From assembly GCA_015163845.1 (NCBI GenBank), contig JAAOII010000109.1:1-17604 (forward strand): a DNA stretch of 17,604 bases, read 5' to 3'. Below are positions 1-6,530 of the stretch, one piece after another. The translations under genes and the position numbers were made by a program. Source of the stretch: Candidatus Portiera sp. (GTDB lineage: Bacteria > Pseudomonadota > Gammaproteobacteria > CBDBNL01 > JAAOII01). The notes below the pieces were generated by a model. The model was not told where the DNA came from. It saw only the letters and a program-made list of their open reading frames with translations, and searched no databases. Position 1 is the first letter of the stretch, and each line of letters starts with the position of its first letter.

Positions 1-1
1 A

Positions 2-331
2 AGCGTTTATTTTGATGGTAAATTAAAGGGAAATATAGCTAATAATTCATCTACTAAACATAAGGATGATGTACTGGTGATAGGTCCTAATGCTAAAATT
101 ATTGGCAATATATCAGCTAAACAGATATATGTACTTGGTGATATAGAAGGCAACATATACTCATTAGGGGAATTATTTCTACTTCCTGGATCTTCTATCC
201 AAGGAGATATTCACTACAATTTAATGGAGATGAGTCATGGTTCCAAAGTCAACGGACGGTTTAACCACTTGAGTCCTGAAGAGTCCACGGCAAACAACTC
301 TAATTCATCTACTTCAGGAAAGAATAAATAA
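2..331 (+). CDS. Bactofilin family protein (5'-truncated by window edge)
   Basis: Bactofilins are cytoskeletal proteins that polymerise through a right-handed beta-helix and position envelope or peptidoglycan enzymes at the inner membrane. The reading frame is open from base 2, so the true start lies left of the window; the GTG at 77 is internal. The visible 109 residues show the bactofilin pattern of short beta-strand turns: an FDGKLKGNI turn, then IGPNAKIIGNI, a V-L-G-D-I-E-G-N-I turn and LPGSSIQGDI. The last roughly 20 residues are a low-complexity Ser/Asn-rich tail, as is common for flexible bactofilin termini. Its TAA stop is 1 nt before the ATG of the next gene, a channel-like membrane protein, so the two are very probably co-transcribed. 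Family assignment is by eye from motif periodicity and is fairly secure; the role as a scaffold for the downstream genes is inferred. Confidence 0.85.
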   Translation, partial: SVYFDGKLKGNIANNSSTKHKDDVLVIGPNAKIIGNISAKQIYVLGDIEGNIYSLGELFLLPGSSIQGDIHYNLMEMSHGSKVNGRFNHLSPEESTANNSNSSTSGKNK

Positions 332-332
332 A

Positions 333-1436
333 ATGATCACAAAAAAAACAAGCATGAACTCACGTAATAAGACGAGCACAACAACAGCAGCGGCACTAAA
401 AATCCAAAATTTTGATTCCATAGTATGGATATTCAATATCTTATTTCTAACTATATGTTTTGGAGCAATTAGTCGCCAATTATCACTCAATGTATTTATT
501 GGTATTCTACTAGGGGTGGCTCTCTCTCTGGGGCTGTATTATTTGCGTTATAAGCAGGGTCCTGCAGTTTTTTTCAAATATTCTCTGCGAGTAAATATGT
601 TAGGTCTTTTTCTCGGGATATTAACAGCGGCTTTCTTTTTATGGAACAATCTTCTGAATGGTCGTCAATTGGCAATAGCTGAGCATACGGTGATTTTGTT
701 TTTCTTACTGGGGCTTAGTTCCACTGCTGCTTTGCTTAAGATGATTGCCCTTAAATATGTAACTGCACCATCAATTGAAGAAAGGGTTAAACAAATGATG
801 GGCGGTCCTTCATTGACGTTTAGTTTCTGTGTGGCAACAATTCTTGCCTGCTTGCTAATGCTTCTGTTGTACACTATTGATACAGATAACTACTTGGTAT
901 TTCTCAAGACAAAGTTCTTGGAGAGAGGTTTAATTCCTCCCTTATGCTTAGTATTATTTTTCTGGGGGAGTATTCTATTACTAGGTAAATATCTATTGGT
1001 AATGAATAATTTTCGCATAGCTAATAAATCATCAACTGTAGCTTTAGTTGAGTTGTGGAATGATTACAAAGATTCGATGGGTTCACCAAAAGATAAAGGA
1101 GTTACCCAAAAATTTGTAGAGTTAATGTGGCAGGCAAACGAGACATTTTATTTGTTCCCCCGTTATATCAACTGGGCAATGCCGATTCTTGGATTTATCG
1201 GTACGGTTCTAGGAATATCCTTGGCAGCAGGGGAGATTGGCAGAGTAGTTGGTTCATCTAGTTTGGGAATAGGAGATAGCATCAACGCGGCATTACAACC
1301 TTTAGGAATAGCTTTTGATACAACACTGGTTGCTTTATCATTAAGCATACTTTTAGCTTTAGGCCACACCTTGCTACAAAGGTGGGAAGAGCAAATGTTC
1401 CTATTTGTTGAAGAGTTTATTGAAAAGCTTAAGTAG
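333..1436 (+). CDS. MotA/TolQ/ExbB-type proton channel protein with extra N-terminal membrane helices
   Basis: This is probably the channel subunit of an ion-driven inner-membrane motor. The C-terminal third carries the MotA/TolQ/ExbB signature: a helix with P-I-L-G-F-I-G-T-V-L-G-I at residues 284-295, and a second helix containing AFDTTLVAL at 327-335, with polar Thr residues that in this family line the ion path. About six further hydrophobic segments precede it (about 29-46, 52-72, 84-105, 117-140, 160-181, 199-224). ExbB has three helices and MotA four, so this protein has an enlarged N-terminal membrane part. The loop at about 225-275 would be cytoplasmic. The chosen ATG lies 1 nt after the bactofilin stop, with an AGGAA about 12 nt upstream; Met8 (354) is an alternative start. 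Two MotB/ExbD-like genes follow directly, as expected for the partner subunits. The family call is good; the ion and the load are unknown. Confidence 0.8.
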   Translation: MITKKTSMNSRNKTSTTTAAALKIQNFDSIVWIFNILFLTICFGAISRQLSLNVFIGILLGVALSLGLYYLRYKQGPAVFFKYSLRVNMLGLFLGILTAAFFLWNNLLNGRQLAIAEHTVILFFLLGLSSTAALLKMIALKYVTAPSIEERVKQMMGGPSLTFSFCVATILACLLMLLLYTIDTDNYLVFLKTKFLERGLIPPLCLVLFFWGSILLLGKYLLVMNNFRIANKSSTVALVELWNDYKDSMGSPKDKGVTQKFVELMWQANETFYLFPRYINWAMPILGFIGTVLGISLAAGEIGRVVGSSSLGIGDSINAALQPLGIAFDTTLVALSLSILLALGHTLLQRWEEQMFLFVEEFIEKLK

Positions 1437-1444
1437 AAAATATT

Positions 1445-1957
1445 ATGCGCCGTTTTAAAAGCAAGCCATTGCTAATCGGTGACACTCCGTTGGTAGAAAT
1501 ATTTGGCGGAGCTTTTGGCCTATTACTGATTCTGTTTCTATTAATAAATTTATTTGCCGAGGCGCAGTTGAGAGCTCAGATTGAGAACTCACTGGAAGAA
1601 AGTGCTTATAAGATTAACTGGGAACAAGGTGCTGAAGGTTATATAGTTCTATCTTTTCCTGATAGATTGCAGATAATTGAGAATCAAAAAATTAGTGGTT
1701 ATACTGAATTGCAGCAATCTTGTGGTGATAGTAACTTTGCTAACTACGCTCAAAAAGTTTATGAAAAACAAGGAACCCAAATTATTTTTGCCATCCTTGA
1801 GGGGGGGGTGAGGACTATGAAGGCGGCACGCGACTGCTTGGTAAAGATGTGGCCAAATCGCAGAGTATCAATAGGTTGGATAATTGCTAATGAGGACTTC
1901 ATCCAAGCAGTTGACCTAAAGGATCTGCCACCACGCATCCAACGTAGCTTAAAATAG
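1445..1957 (+). CDS. Small ExbD/MotB-like single-helix membrane protein
   Basis: This is a 170-residue bitopic protein with a short basic N-terminus, one hydrophobic helix (about 17-38) and a periplasmic domain of about 130 residues. The N-terminal layout (basic start, acidic residue at the helix entrance, one helix, then a charged periplasmic stem) matches ExbD/TolR/MotB stator subunits. Their conserved Asp just inside the helix carries the protons. Here the residue in that place is Glu18 (PLVEIFGG), with Asp13 a little earlier. The periplasmic part has a plausible alpha/beta character but no OmpA-like peptidoglycan-binding motif that I can see. The gene starts 8 nt after the ExbB-like gene and ends 1 nt before the next ExbD-like gene. 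A run of eight G at 1801-1808 sits inside the frame. The family call rests on topology and context more than on strong motif identity. Confidence 0.65.
   Translation: MRRFKSKPLLIGDTPLVEIFGGAFGLLLILFLLINLFAEAQLRAQIENSLEESAYKINWEQGAEGYIVLSFPDRLQIIENQKISGYTELQQSCGDSNFANYAQKVYEKQGTQIIFAILEGGVRTMKAARDCLVKMWPNRRVSIGWIIANEDFIQAVDLKDLPPRIQRSLK
1801..1808 (+). repeat. Homopolymer of eight G inside the small ExbD-like gene
   Basis: Eight consecutive G span the codons for Glu119 to Val122 of the 170-aa membrane protein. In an otherwise AT-rich gene this is a candidate replication-slippage site: loss or gain of one base would truncate or alter the last roughly 50 residues. Whether it varies in the population cannot be seen from one sequence. 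Confidence 0.9.
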
Positions 1958-1958
1958 G

Positions 1959-3773
1959 ATGAGATTTAAAAAGAAAACTACATTTTCTGGCTTCGGTGGA
2001 GTAGCTCTCGCAGATATTCTCGCTAATAGTGTGGTGGTACTACTCGTGGTTATCATAATCACCTTAAGTATTACTAAGCATAAATCAGAACAAGAATTAG
2101 AACAAAGTGCTGAGATAAGTGCTATTTTAGCCCGTGATATAGCAAGCTCATTAGTATTTAATGATTTACCCAGCAGCCCTCCCGCGGTTCTACATAATTA
2201 TAACTGTCAAAAACCTAACGGACCTTGGCATAGCAAGTATGAGCAGCATGACTGCCGTGCTTGGATGTATCCAGTTATAGAGTTTCATTCCACGCATATA
2301 AAGGAAGCGAATAGTAACCGCATATTTACCAAGACAGTTTTACTGGAAGAGAACAATGAGTTTGATGCTTATCTTCGTTCAATAACCCCATTAGCTAAAC
2401 AGCGGCTTAGAGTTGATATCTATCATTTAGATTTATATTATCTAGGAATTTCCATAATGAAGGATAATGCTGCTCGCCCTAATCATTGGCATTTTGTTGG
2501 AGAAGATTTTCAACCAGAGAATGTTTTGGGTTATTTAGATGGAAGAGAAGATGATAACTTAGATGAATCTGCTGAGCTTTCCAAGGGGGATGGTGAAGAG
2601 GGGGATGGCGAAGAGGGGGAAGGCGAAGAAGGGGATGGTGAAGAGGAAGGAGAAAATAAAGAACAAGAGGGAGAGGCAACTGAAACTAAACCAAATAATA
2701 TAGGTATAATTCCAGATGATGTTTCACTAAGAAGTGCAGAAAGAATTGATGCTTTGCTACCCCCCACTGAACCCGGCTTGTCGCGCAATGGGGCACAACG
2801 ACAGGAAAAGAATCAACAACTTCAAGATATAGAAAATGAGTTTGGCGGTTCTGGAGAAGGCGAATATAGCGATGACTTGGCTAATGCACTTCTTGGTGCC
2901 ATAGTTGAAGAAAGAAGTGGCGGTAGTGGTGATGAGTTTGGTAATCCCTCATCTGTAAGGATAAGGTTACCTGGTGCTGGCAAAGACGGAAGTTCTCAAG
3001 AGTCCTCATTATTTGGAACCCAATTGAATTCAATGATTCAGTCATTATCTTTAGAAGATGGCACACCCTTGGATTATCATGTTTTTATGATAATTATGGT
3101 TATGGAGTATCTTAAACAGAGCAATAATTTTGGTTTTGATAGAGTAGCAATCCAAGATGTGTTTGCCCAGATTAGAAGTGGTGAGTTAGATATTGCCTCC
3201 CACCCATTATTACCCTTGGCAATGGAACTAAGAGATGAAATGCATGTTGCTTTTGAAGTCCAAGATATTCCAATGGAAGTGAAACACAAACCATGCAATA
3301 ATTGCTTAAGTAAAATATCTTTCGCTATTAATTCACCTTTGAATTATGTGGAGTTGAGAACCAATAACCCTCAGAGCTTTTTGCAAAATACAAACATAAT
3401 AAATACTCGCTTACAGTTTTATCGCTACCCAGATATAGGGGATGAAACAGAAATACTTAGCAGTGACACCCTGTTGATGCATCCAGATACACTTGCCTTA
3501 GATAAAGGTTGGTACCCCATGGCTATTATGGACCCTAATATTAGCGACTTGGTAGTTGGATATGTTTATGGAGAAGTAGCTAATGGAAAATTTAATGTAT
3601 TAGGTGATATTAATTTATTAAGGATTGATCAACAAACCTTATGGAGTGAGTTATCTTTTTACCCCTTGCGACGCGAGATTATTTTTGGGACCTTGTATGG
3701 TTTCCTAACATTATCTATATTAATGGTTTTTCTATACATGTCATTAGGATTTAGACGTAGAGTTCATGGTTAG
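1959..3773 (+). CDS. Large ExbD/MotB-like protein with acidic repeat and second C-terminal membrane helix
   Basis: A 604-residue protein. Residues 1-40 look like an ExbD/MotB stator helix: a basic N-terminus, then ALADILANSVVVLLVV with Asp19 at the place of the proton-carrying Asp. A long periplasmic region follows. It includes Cys83 and Cys99, an acidic low-complexity stretch at about 195-240 with four GDGEE-type units, a Gly/Ser/Glu-rich linker at 290-355, and a folded-looking part at about 355-565 with a CNNC pair at 446-449. A second hydrophobic helix (about 576-596) is followed by a short Arg-rich end, so both termini are predicted cytoplasmic. Typical ExbD has about 140 residues and one helix, so this is strongly enlarged. 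The gene begins 1 nt after the small ExbD-like gene and overlaps the FGE-like gene by 8 nt, which suggests translational coupling. I do not recognise the periplasmic part. Confidence 0.7.
   Translation: MRFKKKTTFSGFGGVALADILANSVVVLLVVIIITLSITKHKSEQELEQSAEISAILARDIASSLVFNDLPSSPPAVLHNYNCQKPNGPWHSKYEQHDCRAWMYPVIEFHSTHIKEANSNRIFTKTVLLEENNEFDAYLRSITPLAKQRLRVDIYHLDLYYLGISIMKDNAARPNHWHFVGEDFQPENVLGYLDGREDDNLDESAELSKGDGEEGDGEEGEGEEGDGEEEGENKEQEGEATETKPNNIGIIPDDVSLRSAERIDALLPPTEPGLSRNGAQRQEKNQQLQDIENEFGGSGEGEYSDDLANALLGAIVEERSGGSGDEFGNPSSVRIRLPGAGKDGSSQESSLFGTQLNSMIQSLSLEDGTPLDYHVFMIIMVMEYLKQSNNFGFDRVAIQDVFAQIRSGELDIASHPLLPLAMELRDEMHVAFEVQDIPMEVKHKPCNNCLSKISFAINSPLNYVELRTNNPQSFLQNTNIINTRLQFYRYPDIGDETEILSSDTLLMHPDTLALDKGWYPMAIMDPNISDLVVGYVYGEVANGKFNVLGDINLLRIDQQTLWSELSFYPLRREIIFGTLYGFLTLSILMVFLYMSLGFRRRVHG
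2586..2645 (+). repeat. 15-bp tandem repeat, four copies, coding acidic GDGEE units
   Basis: Four back-to-back 15-base units of the form GGGGATGGTGAAGAG, with single-base differences, encode Gly-Asp/Glu-Gly-Glu-Glu at residues 210-229 of the 604-aa protein. The unit is a multiple of three, so copy-number change would keep the frame. The encoded segment is predicted periplasmic and strongly negative. Confidence 0.95.
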
Positions 3774-5391
3774 AAAACTTTCAAAAAGCCATAATTTTGT
3801 TGCCTATGCTTTGCTGGCATTTCCGGTTATTGCATTACTTATTTATTTCCTGGAATTGCGTATACAAGCAAGATTTATACCGCGAGTTGAGGTTGCCTTA
3901 CAAACACAGCAGTTTCACCTAAATGGTTTAGATAATGCAGTGATGAAGCATGCTGAGTATTTGTGGAACACTCCATCTTTACAGGAACAAATTAAAACTT
4001 CTCGTGCTAAAGTTTTCCTGCCTGCTTTTTATGTTGACAAGTTTGAGGTATCTCAACAGAATTACCGCAGATTTTTGTCTTGGCTCGCACTCCAAGATTA
4101 TAAAAGATATTCTTTTTCTCATCCTACTGAACCGCTTAGCTACATATATAAGAATCCTCATGCCAAGCATAAAATACTCGGTCGTTTTGAAATTTCAGCT
4201 AGTGGCATTAACTTCTATGCGGCTTATGCTTATTGTCAGGCAACTGGAGGTAGTTTGCCTAGTATTGAACAGTGGATGGCGGTAGCGGCTGGCACAGAGG
4301 GTCGTTCCTATCCTTGGGGTGAGGATTTTATTGGTGATCCTTGGCGTTATAGTGATCCGCTCCTTAATCTAGCAGCACCTATAAGTAACCGTAAAGCAGC
4401 AGCAACTCCCCAAGGAGTATTTGACATAGCAAATGGCTTGTCTGAATGGACATTGAATATGACAGATGATGGACGTTTTATACAGAAGGGTGGTAATAAT
4501 TACAACAGACCCTTTATGCTACAAGCATTGAATTTTATAGAAAGACCTGCACCAGCAGAGTTTAGCTCAAAATATAATGGTTTTAGATGTGTTTATAAAG
4601 CATCGCCAAATAGTAAGAATCCTCCTAACAAACAAATTAAATTTACTTGGGAAGAACAGGTAACAGCTATACTAATTCCTGCAGGTAACTATGTGCAAGG
4701 GGCTCCGGAAAACTCTTATGTACCAAAGCTAATCGCATACTCTGATAGATCAAATCCAAACACATTAAGATCATTCTTATTAGTGCCTTTGACAAACTCT
4801 CCAACTGCTCCTCTTGCATTCAGCAAATATGAAATTTCTCGTTTGGAATATAGACAGTTCTTACGAGATCCTTTAGCACGTATGGGCTTTTATGCTAATA
4901 AAAAGCAACCAAAAGGTCATTCTTATTTGCCAGATAATTGGGACAGCCAAACTAGTAATATCAGTTTACCTGTAGTTGGAGTGGATTGGTGGAGTGCTTA
5001 TGCTTATGCTAAATGGGCTGGCGGTAGATTGCCCAGTGAAGACGAATGGTTACAAGCATTCAGCGGTGATGCTAAAAGACCTTATAGTTGGGGAAATACC
5101 TATATGCCAGGTTTTGCTCATGTCCGTGACCGCCAAGCACAAATATTCCCAGAATCGCCAATTCCATCAAAGAGCGAAGTTAAGGATACAACACCTGCCG
5201 GCATAGTTTCTTTAGGTGGCAATGTATCTGAGTGGACTAACTCGGTTACTTTTTATGATAATGGCATTAATATAATAGTAAAAGGTGGTAACTATAAAAT
5301 ACCTGGTGATTTGGGAACTCATTATTCGTATAATGCTAAGGTACCGCCCAATCATAGATCAGATGTGATAGGTATTAGAGTGGTTTTTTAG
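3766..5391 (+). CDS. Membrane-anchored protein with two FGE-sulfatase (SUMF1-like) domains, probably non-catalytic
   Basis: One N-terminal helix (about 11-30) anchors two FGE-sulfatase folds in the periplasm. Domain 1 (about 85-277) shows YVDKFEVSQQNYRRFL, a GGSLPSIEQW variant of the usual RLPTEAEW motif, YPWGEDF, NGLSEWT, QKGGNNY and NGFRC. Domain 2 (about 302-541) shows KYEISRLEYRQFL, VVGVDWWSAYAYAKWAGG, RLPSEDEW, YSWGNTY, GGNVSEWTNS, VKGGNY and a final IGIRVV. Formylglycine-generating enzymes use a Cys pair in the segment just before the G-F-R motif. Neither domain has it (ERPAPAEFSS and SYNAKVPPNH instead), so a structural or binding role is more likely than sulfatase maturation. No sulfatase gene is nearby. 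The fold is also used non-catalytically in GldJ/GldK of Bacteroidetes gliding and secretion machines. The start overlaps the preceding gene by 8 nt, and the stop is 3 nt from the SPOR gene. Confidence 0.85.
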   Translation: MVRKLSKSHNFVAYALLAFPVIALLIYFLELRIQARFIPRVEVALQTQQFHLNGLDNAVMKHAEYLWNTPSLQEQIKTSRAKVFLPAFYVDKFEVSQQNYRRFLSWLALQDYKRYSFSHPTEPLSYIYKNPHAKHKILGRFEISASGINFYAAYAYCQATGGSLPSIEQWMAVAAGTEGRSYPWGEDFIGDPWRYSDPLLNLAAPISNRKAAATPQGVFDIANGLSEWTLNMTDDGRFIQKGGNNYNRPFMLQALNFIERPAPAEFSSKYNGFRCVYKASPNSKNPPNKQIKFTWEEQVTAILIPAGNYVQGAPENSYVPKLIAYSDRSNPNTLRSFLLVPLTNSPTAPLAFSKYEISRLEYRQFLRDPLARMGFYANKKQPKGHSYLPDNWDSQTSNISLPVVGVDWWSAYAYAKWAGGRLPSEDEWLQAFSGDAKRPYSWGNTYMPGFAHVRDRQAQIFPESPIPSKSEVKDTTPAGIVSLGGNVSEWTNSVTFYDNGINIIVKGGNYKIPGDLGTHYSYNAKVPPNHRSDVIGIRVVF

Positions 5392-5394
5392 ATT

Positions 5395-5991
5395 ATGCAA
5401 GAAATTATAAAAAGACGTCTAGTGGGCGCTGTGATTTTATTATCACTGGCGAGTATTTTGATGATATGGGCTATTAGTAATCAGAGTGGACCTAATAATT
5501 TTATATGGTCTACTCCGACTCCACCTAATTTTAATAAAATCGCCATAGATGAACAAATTAAACCTCCTGAAATTGATGACATCCGAGAAAGATTAGATGA
5601 CTTAAAAAAGAATATAAAGTCACTTAATGATAATAATAATAATGATCCGGATTCAGCTAAAAGTGTTAAGCCCAAGGAAAAAGTCAGCTCTGGAGAGCCA
5701 AGTAATCCTTTAGATGAAATAACGTTTAATGCTAATAGTATACCAATACGTTGGGTTGTGCAGGCGGGTTCTTTTACAAACGAGGATTCTGCAATAAAGG
5801 AGAAAAAAAGATTAGCATCGCATAAATTTGTTTCGGTGGTAAGAGCTTCGCGTTCATCAAAAAGTGGTGCTATAATATATGCAGTATATGTAGGTCCTTT
5901 CTTGCAAGAAAGCAGGGCATTGGCTAATCACAAATTACTTAAGGAAAAACTTAAAATAGAAGGTAACATAAGAAAATGGCAGAAACCCTAG
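5395..5991 (+). CDS. dedD: SPOR-domain protein, DedD-like
   Basis: This protein probably binds denuded septal peptidoglycan and supports cell division, as DedD does in enterobacteria. Residues 7-27 (KRRLVGAVILLSLASILMIW) match the DedD start, in which an R-L-V-G motif leads into the single membrane helix. A Pro/Asn/Lys-rich linker, including an Asn run near 79-83, spans about 30-115. A SPOR domain closes the protein (about 118-196), with WVVQAGSFTNEDSAIKEKKRL at its front and YAVYVGPFLQESRA in the second half. The length of 198 aa is close to E. coli DedD. The gene lies 3 nt downstream of the FGE-like gene and overlaps cvpA by 16 nt. The dedD-cvpA-purF order is a known gammaproteobacterial arrangement, which supports the name; orthology was not tested by alignment. 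Confidence 0.85.
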   Translation: MQEIIKRRLVGAVILLSLASILMIWAISNQSGPNNFIWSTPTPPNFNKIAIDEQIKPPEIDDIRERLDDLKKNIKSLNDNNNNDPDSAKSVKPKEKVSSGEPSNPLDEITFNANSIPIRWVVQAGSFTNEDSAIKEKKRLASHKFVSVVRASRSSKSGAIIYAVYVGPFLQESRALANHKLLKEKLKIEGNIRKWQKP

Positions 5992-6494
5992 CACTATTGA
6001 ACCAAGTTGATTGGTTTATCATTTTAGCTATTACGATCTTGTTAATGTATGGAGTTACACAAGGTCTAGGTCGAGTTATGACTACATTGCTTCTATGGGG
6101 AGTATCATTCATTATGGCTCAGTTGGTTGCTCGTATCCTGAGTATTCCCCTAAGTTCTTATATTGACGACCCAGAATTATTAGTGTTAGTTCCTTTTAGC
6201 ATCAGCTTCTTGTTTTCATTAATGATATTTAAATTGTTATTCTCTTTTCTATTAATCAATACAGAGAAGACCTCATTAATGCGCTCCTTGGGCGGGCTTA
6301 TGGCTTTACCTTTAGCATTAGTTCAATTTTTGGTTTTGGTAAGTTTTGCAAGATTATTAACTTTGGACGATAGTTCGTATTGGCTTGAATCACAGCTAAT
6401 ACCAATCATACTGCAAGTAGAGTTTTATTGGGAGACCTATGTTATGAATAACGTGTGTAAGTTGTTACCAGCTGCTCAATGTTATCCATACTAG
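5976..6494 (+). CDS. cvpA: CvpA family inner-membrane protein
   Basis: CvpA is a small polytopic inner-membrane protein, named for colicin V production and implicated in envelope homeostasis; its molecular activity is not settled. The 172-residue product (family about 160) has four hydrophobic segments at about 12-30, 35-57, 66-94 and 105-128. Family features visible are the VDWFIILAI start, a G-x-G-R turn followed by a helix with LLLWGVSF, an R-S-L-G-G-L turn before the last helix, and YWLESQLIPIIL near the C-terminus, which resembles the S-x-L-I-P segment of CvpA. It overlaps the SPOR gene by 16 nt and precedes purF by 36 nt, as in many gammaproteobacteria. The context makes the identification secure despite the low sequence conservation of the family. 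Confidence 0.88.
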   Translation: MAETLALLNQVDWFIILAITILLMYGVTQGLGRVMTTLLLWGVSFIMAQLVARILSIPLSSYIDDPELLVLVPFSISFLFSLMIFKLLFSFLLINTEKTSLMRSLGGLMALPLALVQFLVLVSFARLLTLDDSSYWLESQLIPIILQVEFYWETYVMNNVCKLLPAAQCYPY

Positions 6495-6530
6495 TTTTAT
6501 TATGTATATAGTTGCACTCGTCCTTACCTA

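Noticed and set aside
2479..2788. Minus-strand open frames opposite the acidic repeat
   Set aside because: Their Pro/Ser/His-rich, repetitive products are the antisense shadow of the GDGEE repeat; no ribosome site or family motif supports them.
333..3773. Zorya-type anti-phage defence (ZorA/ZorB motor)
   Set aside because: The channel and single-helix genes resemble ZorA/ZorB in general plan, but I see no OmpA-like peptidoglycan-binding domain in either ExbD-like protein and no ZorC, ZorD or ZorE effector nearby; the neighbours are a bactofilin and an FGE-fold protein.
3766..5391. Active formylglycine-generating enzyme for sulfatases
   Set aside because: The catalytic cysteine pair is missing in both domains by eye alignment and no sulfatase gene is in the window.
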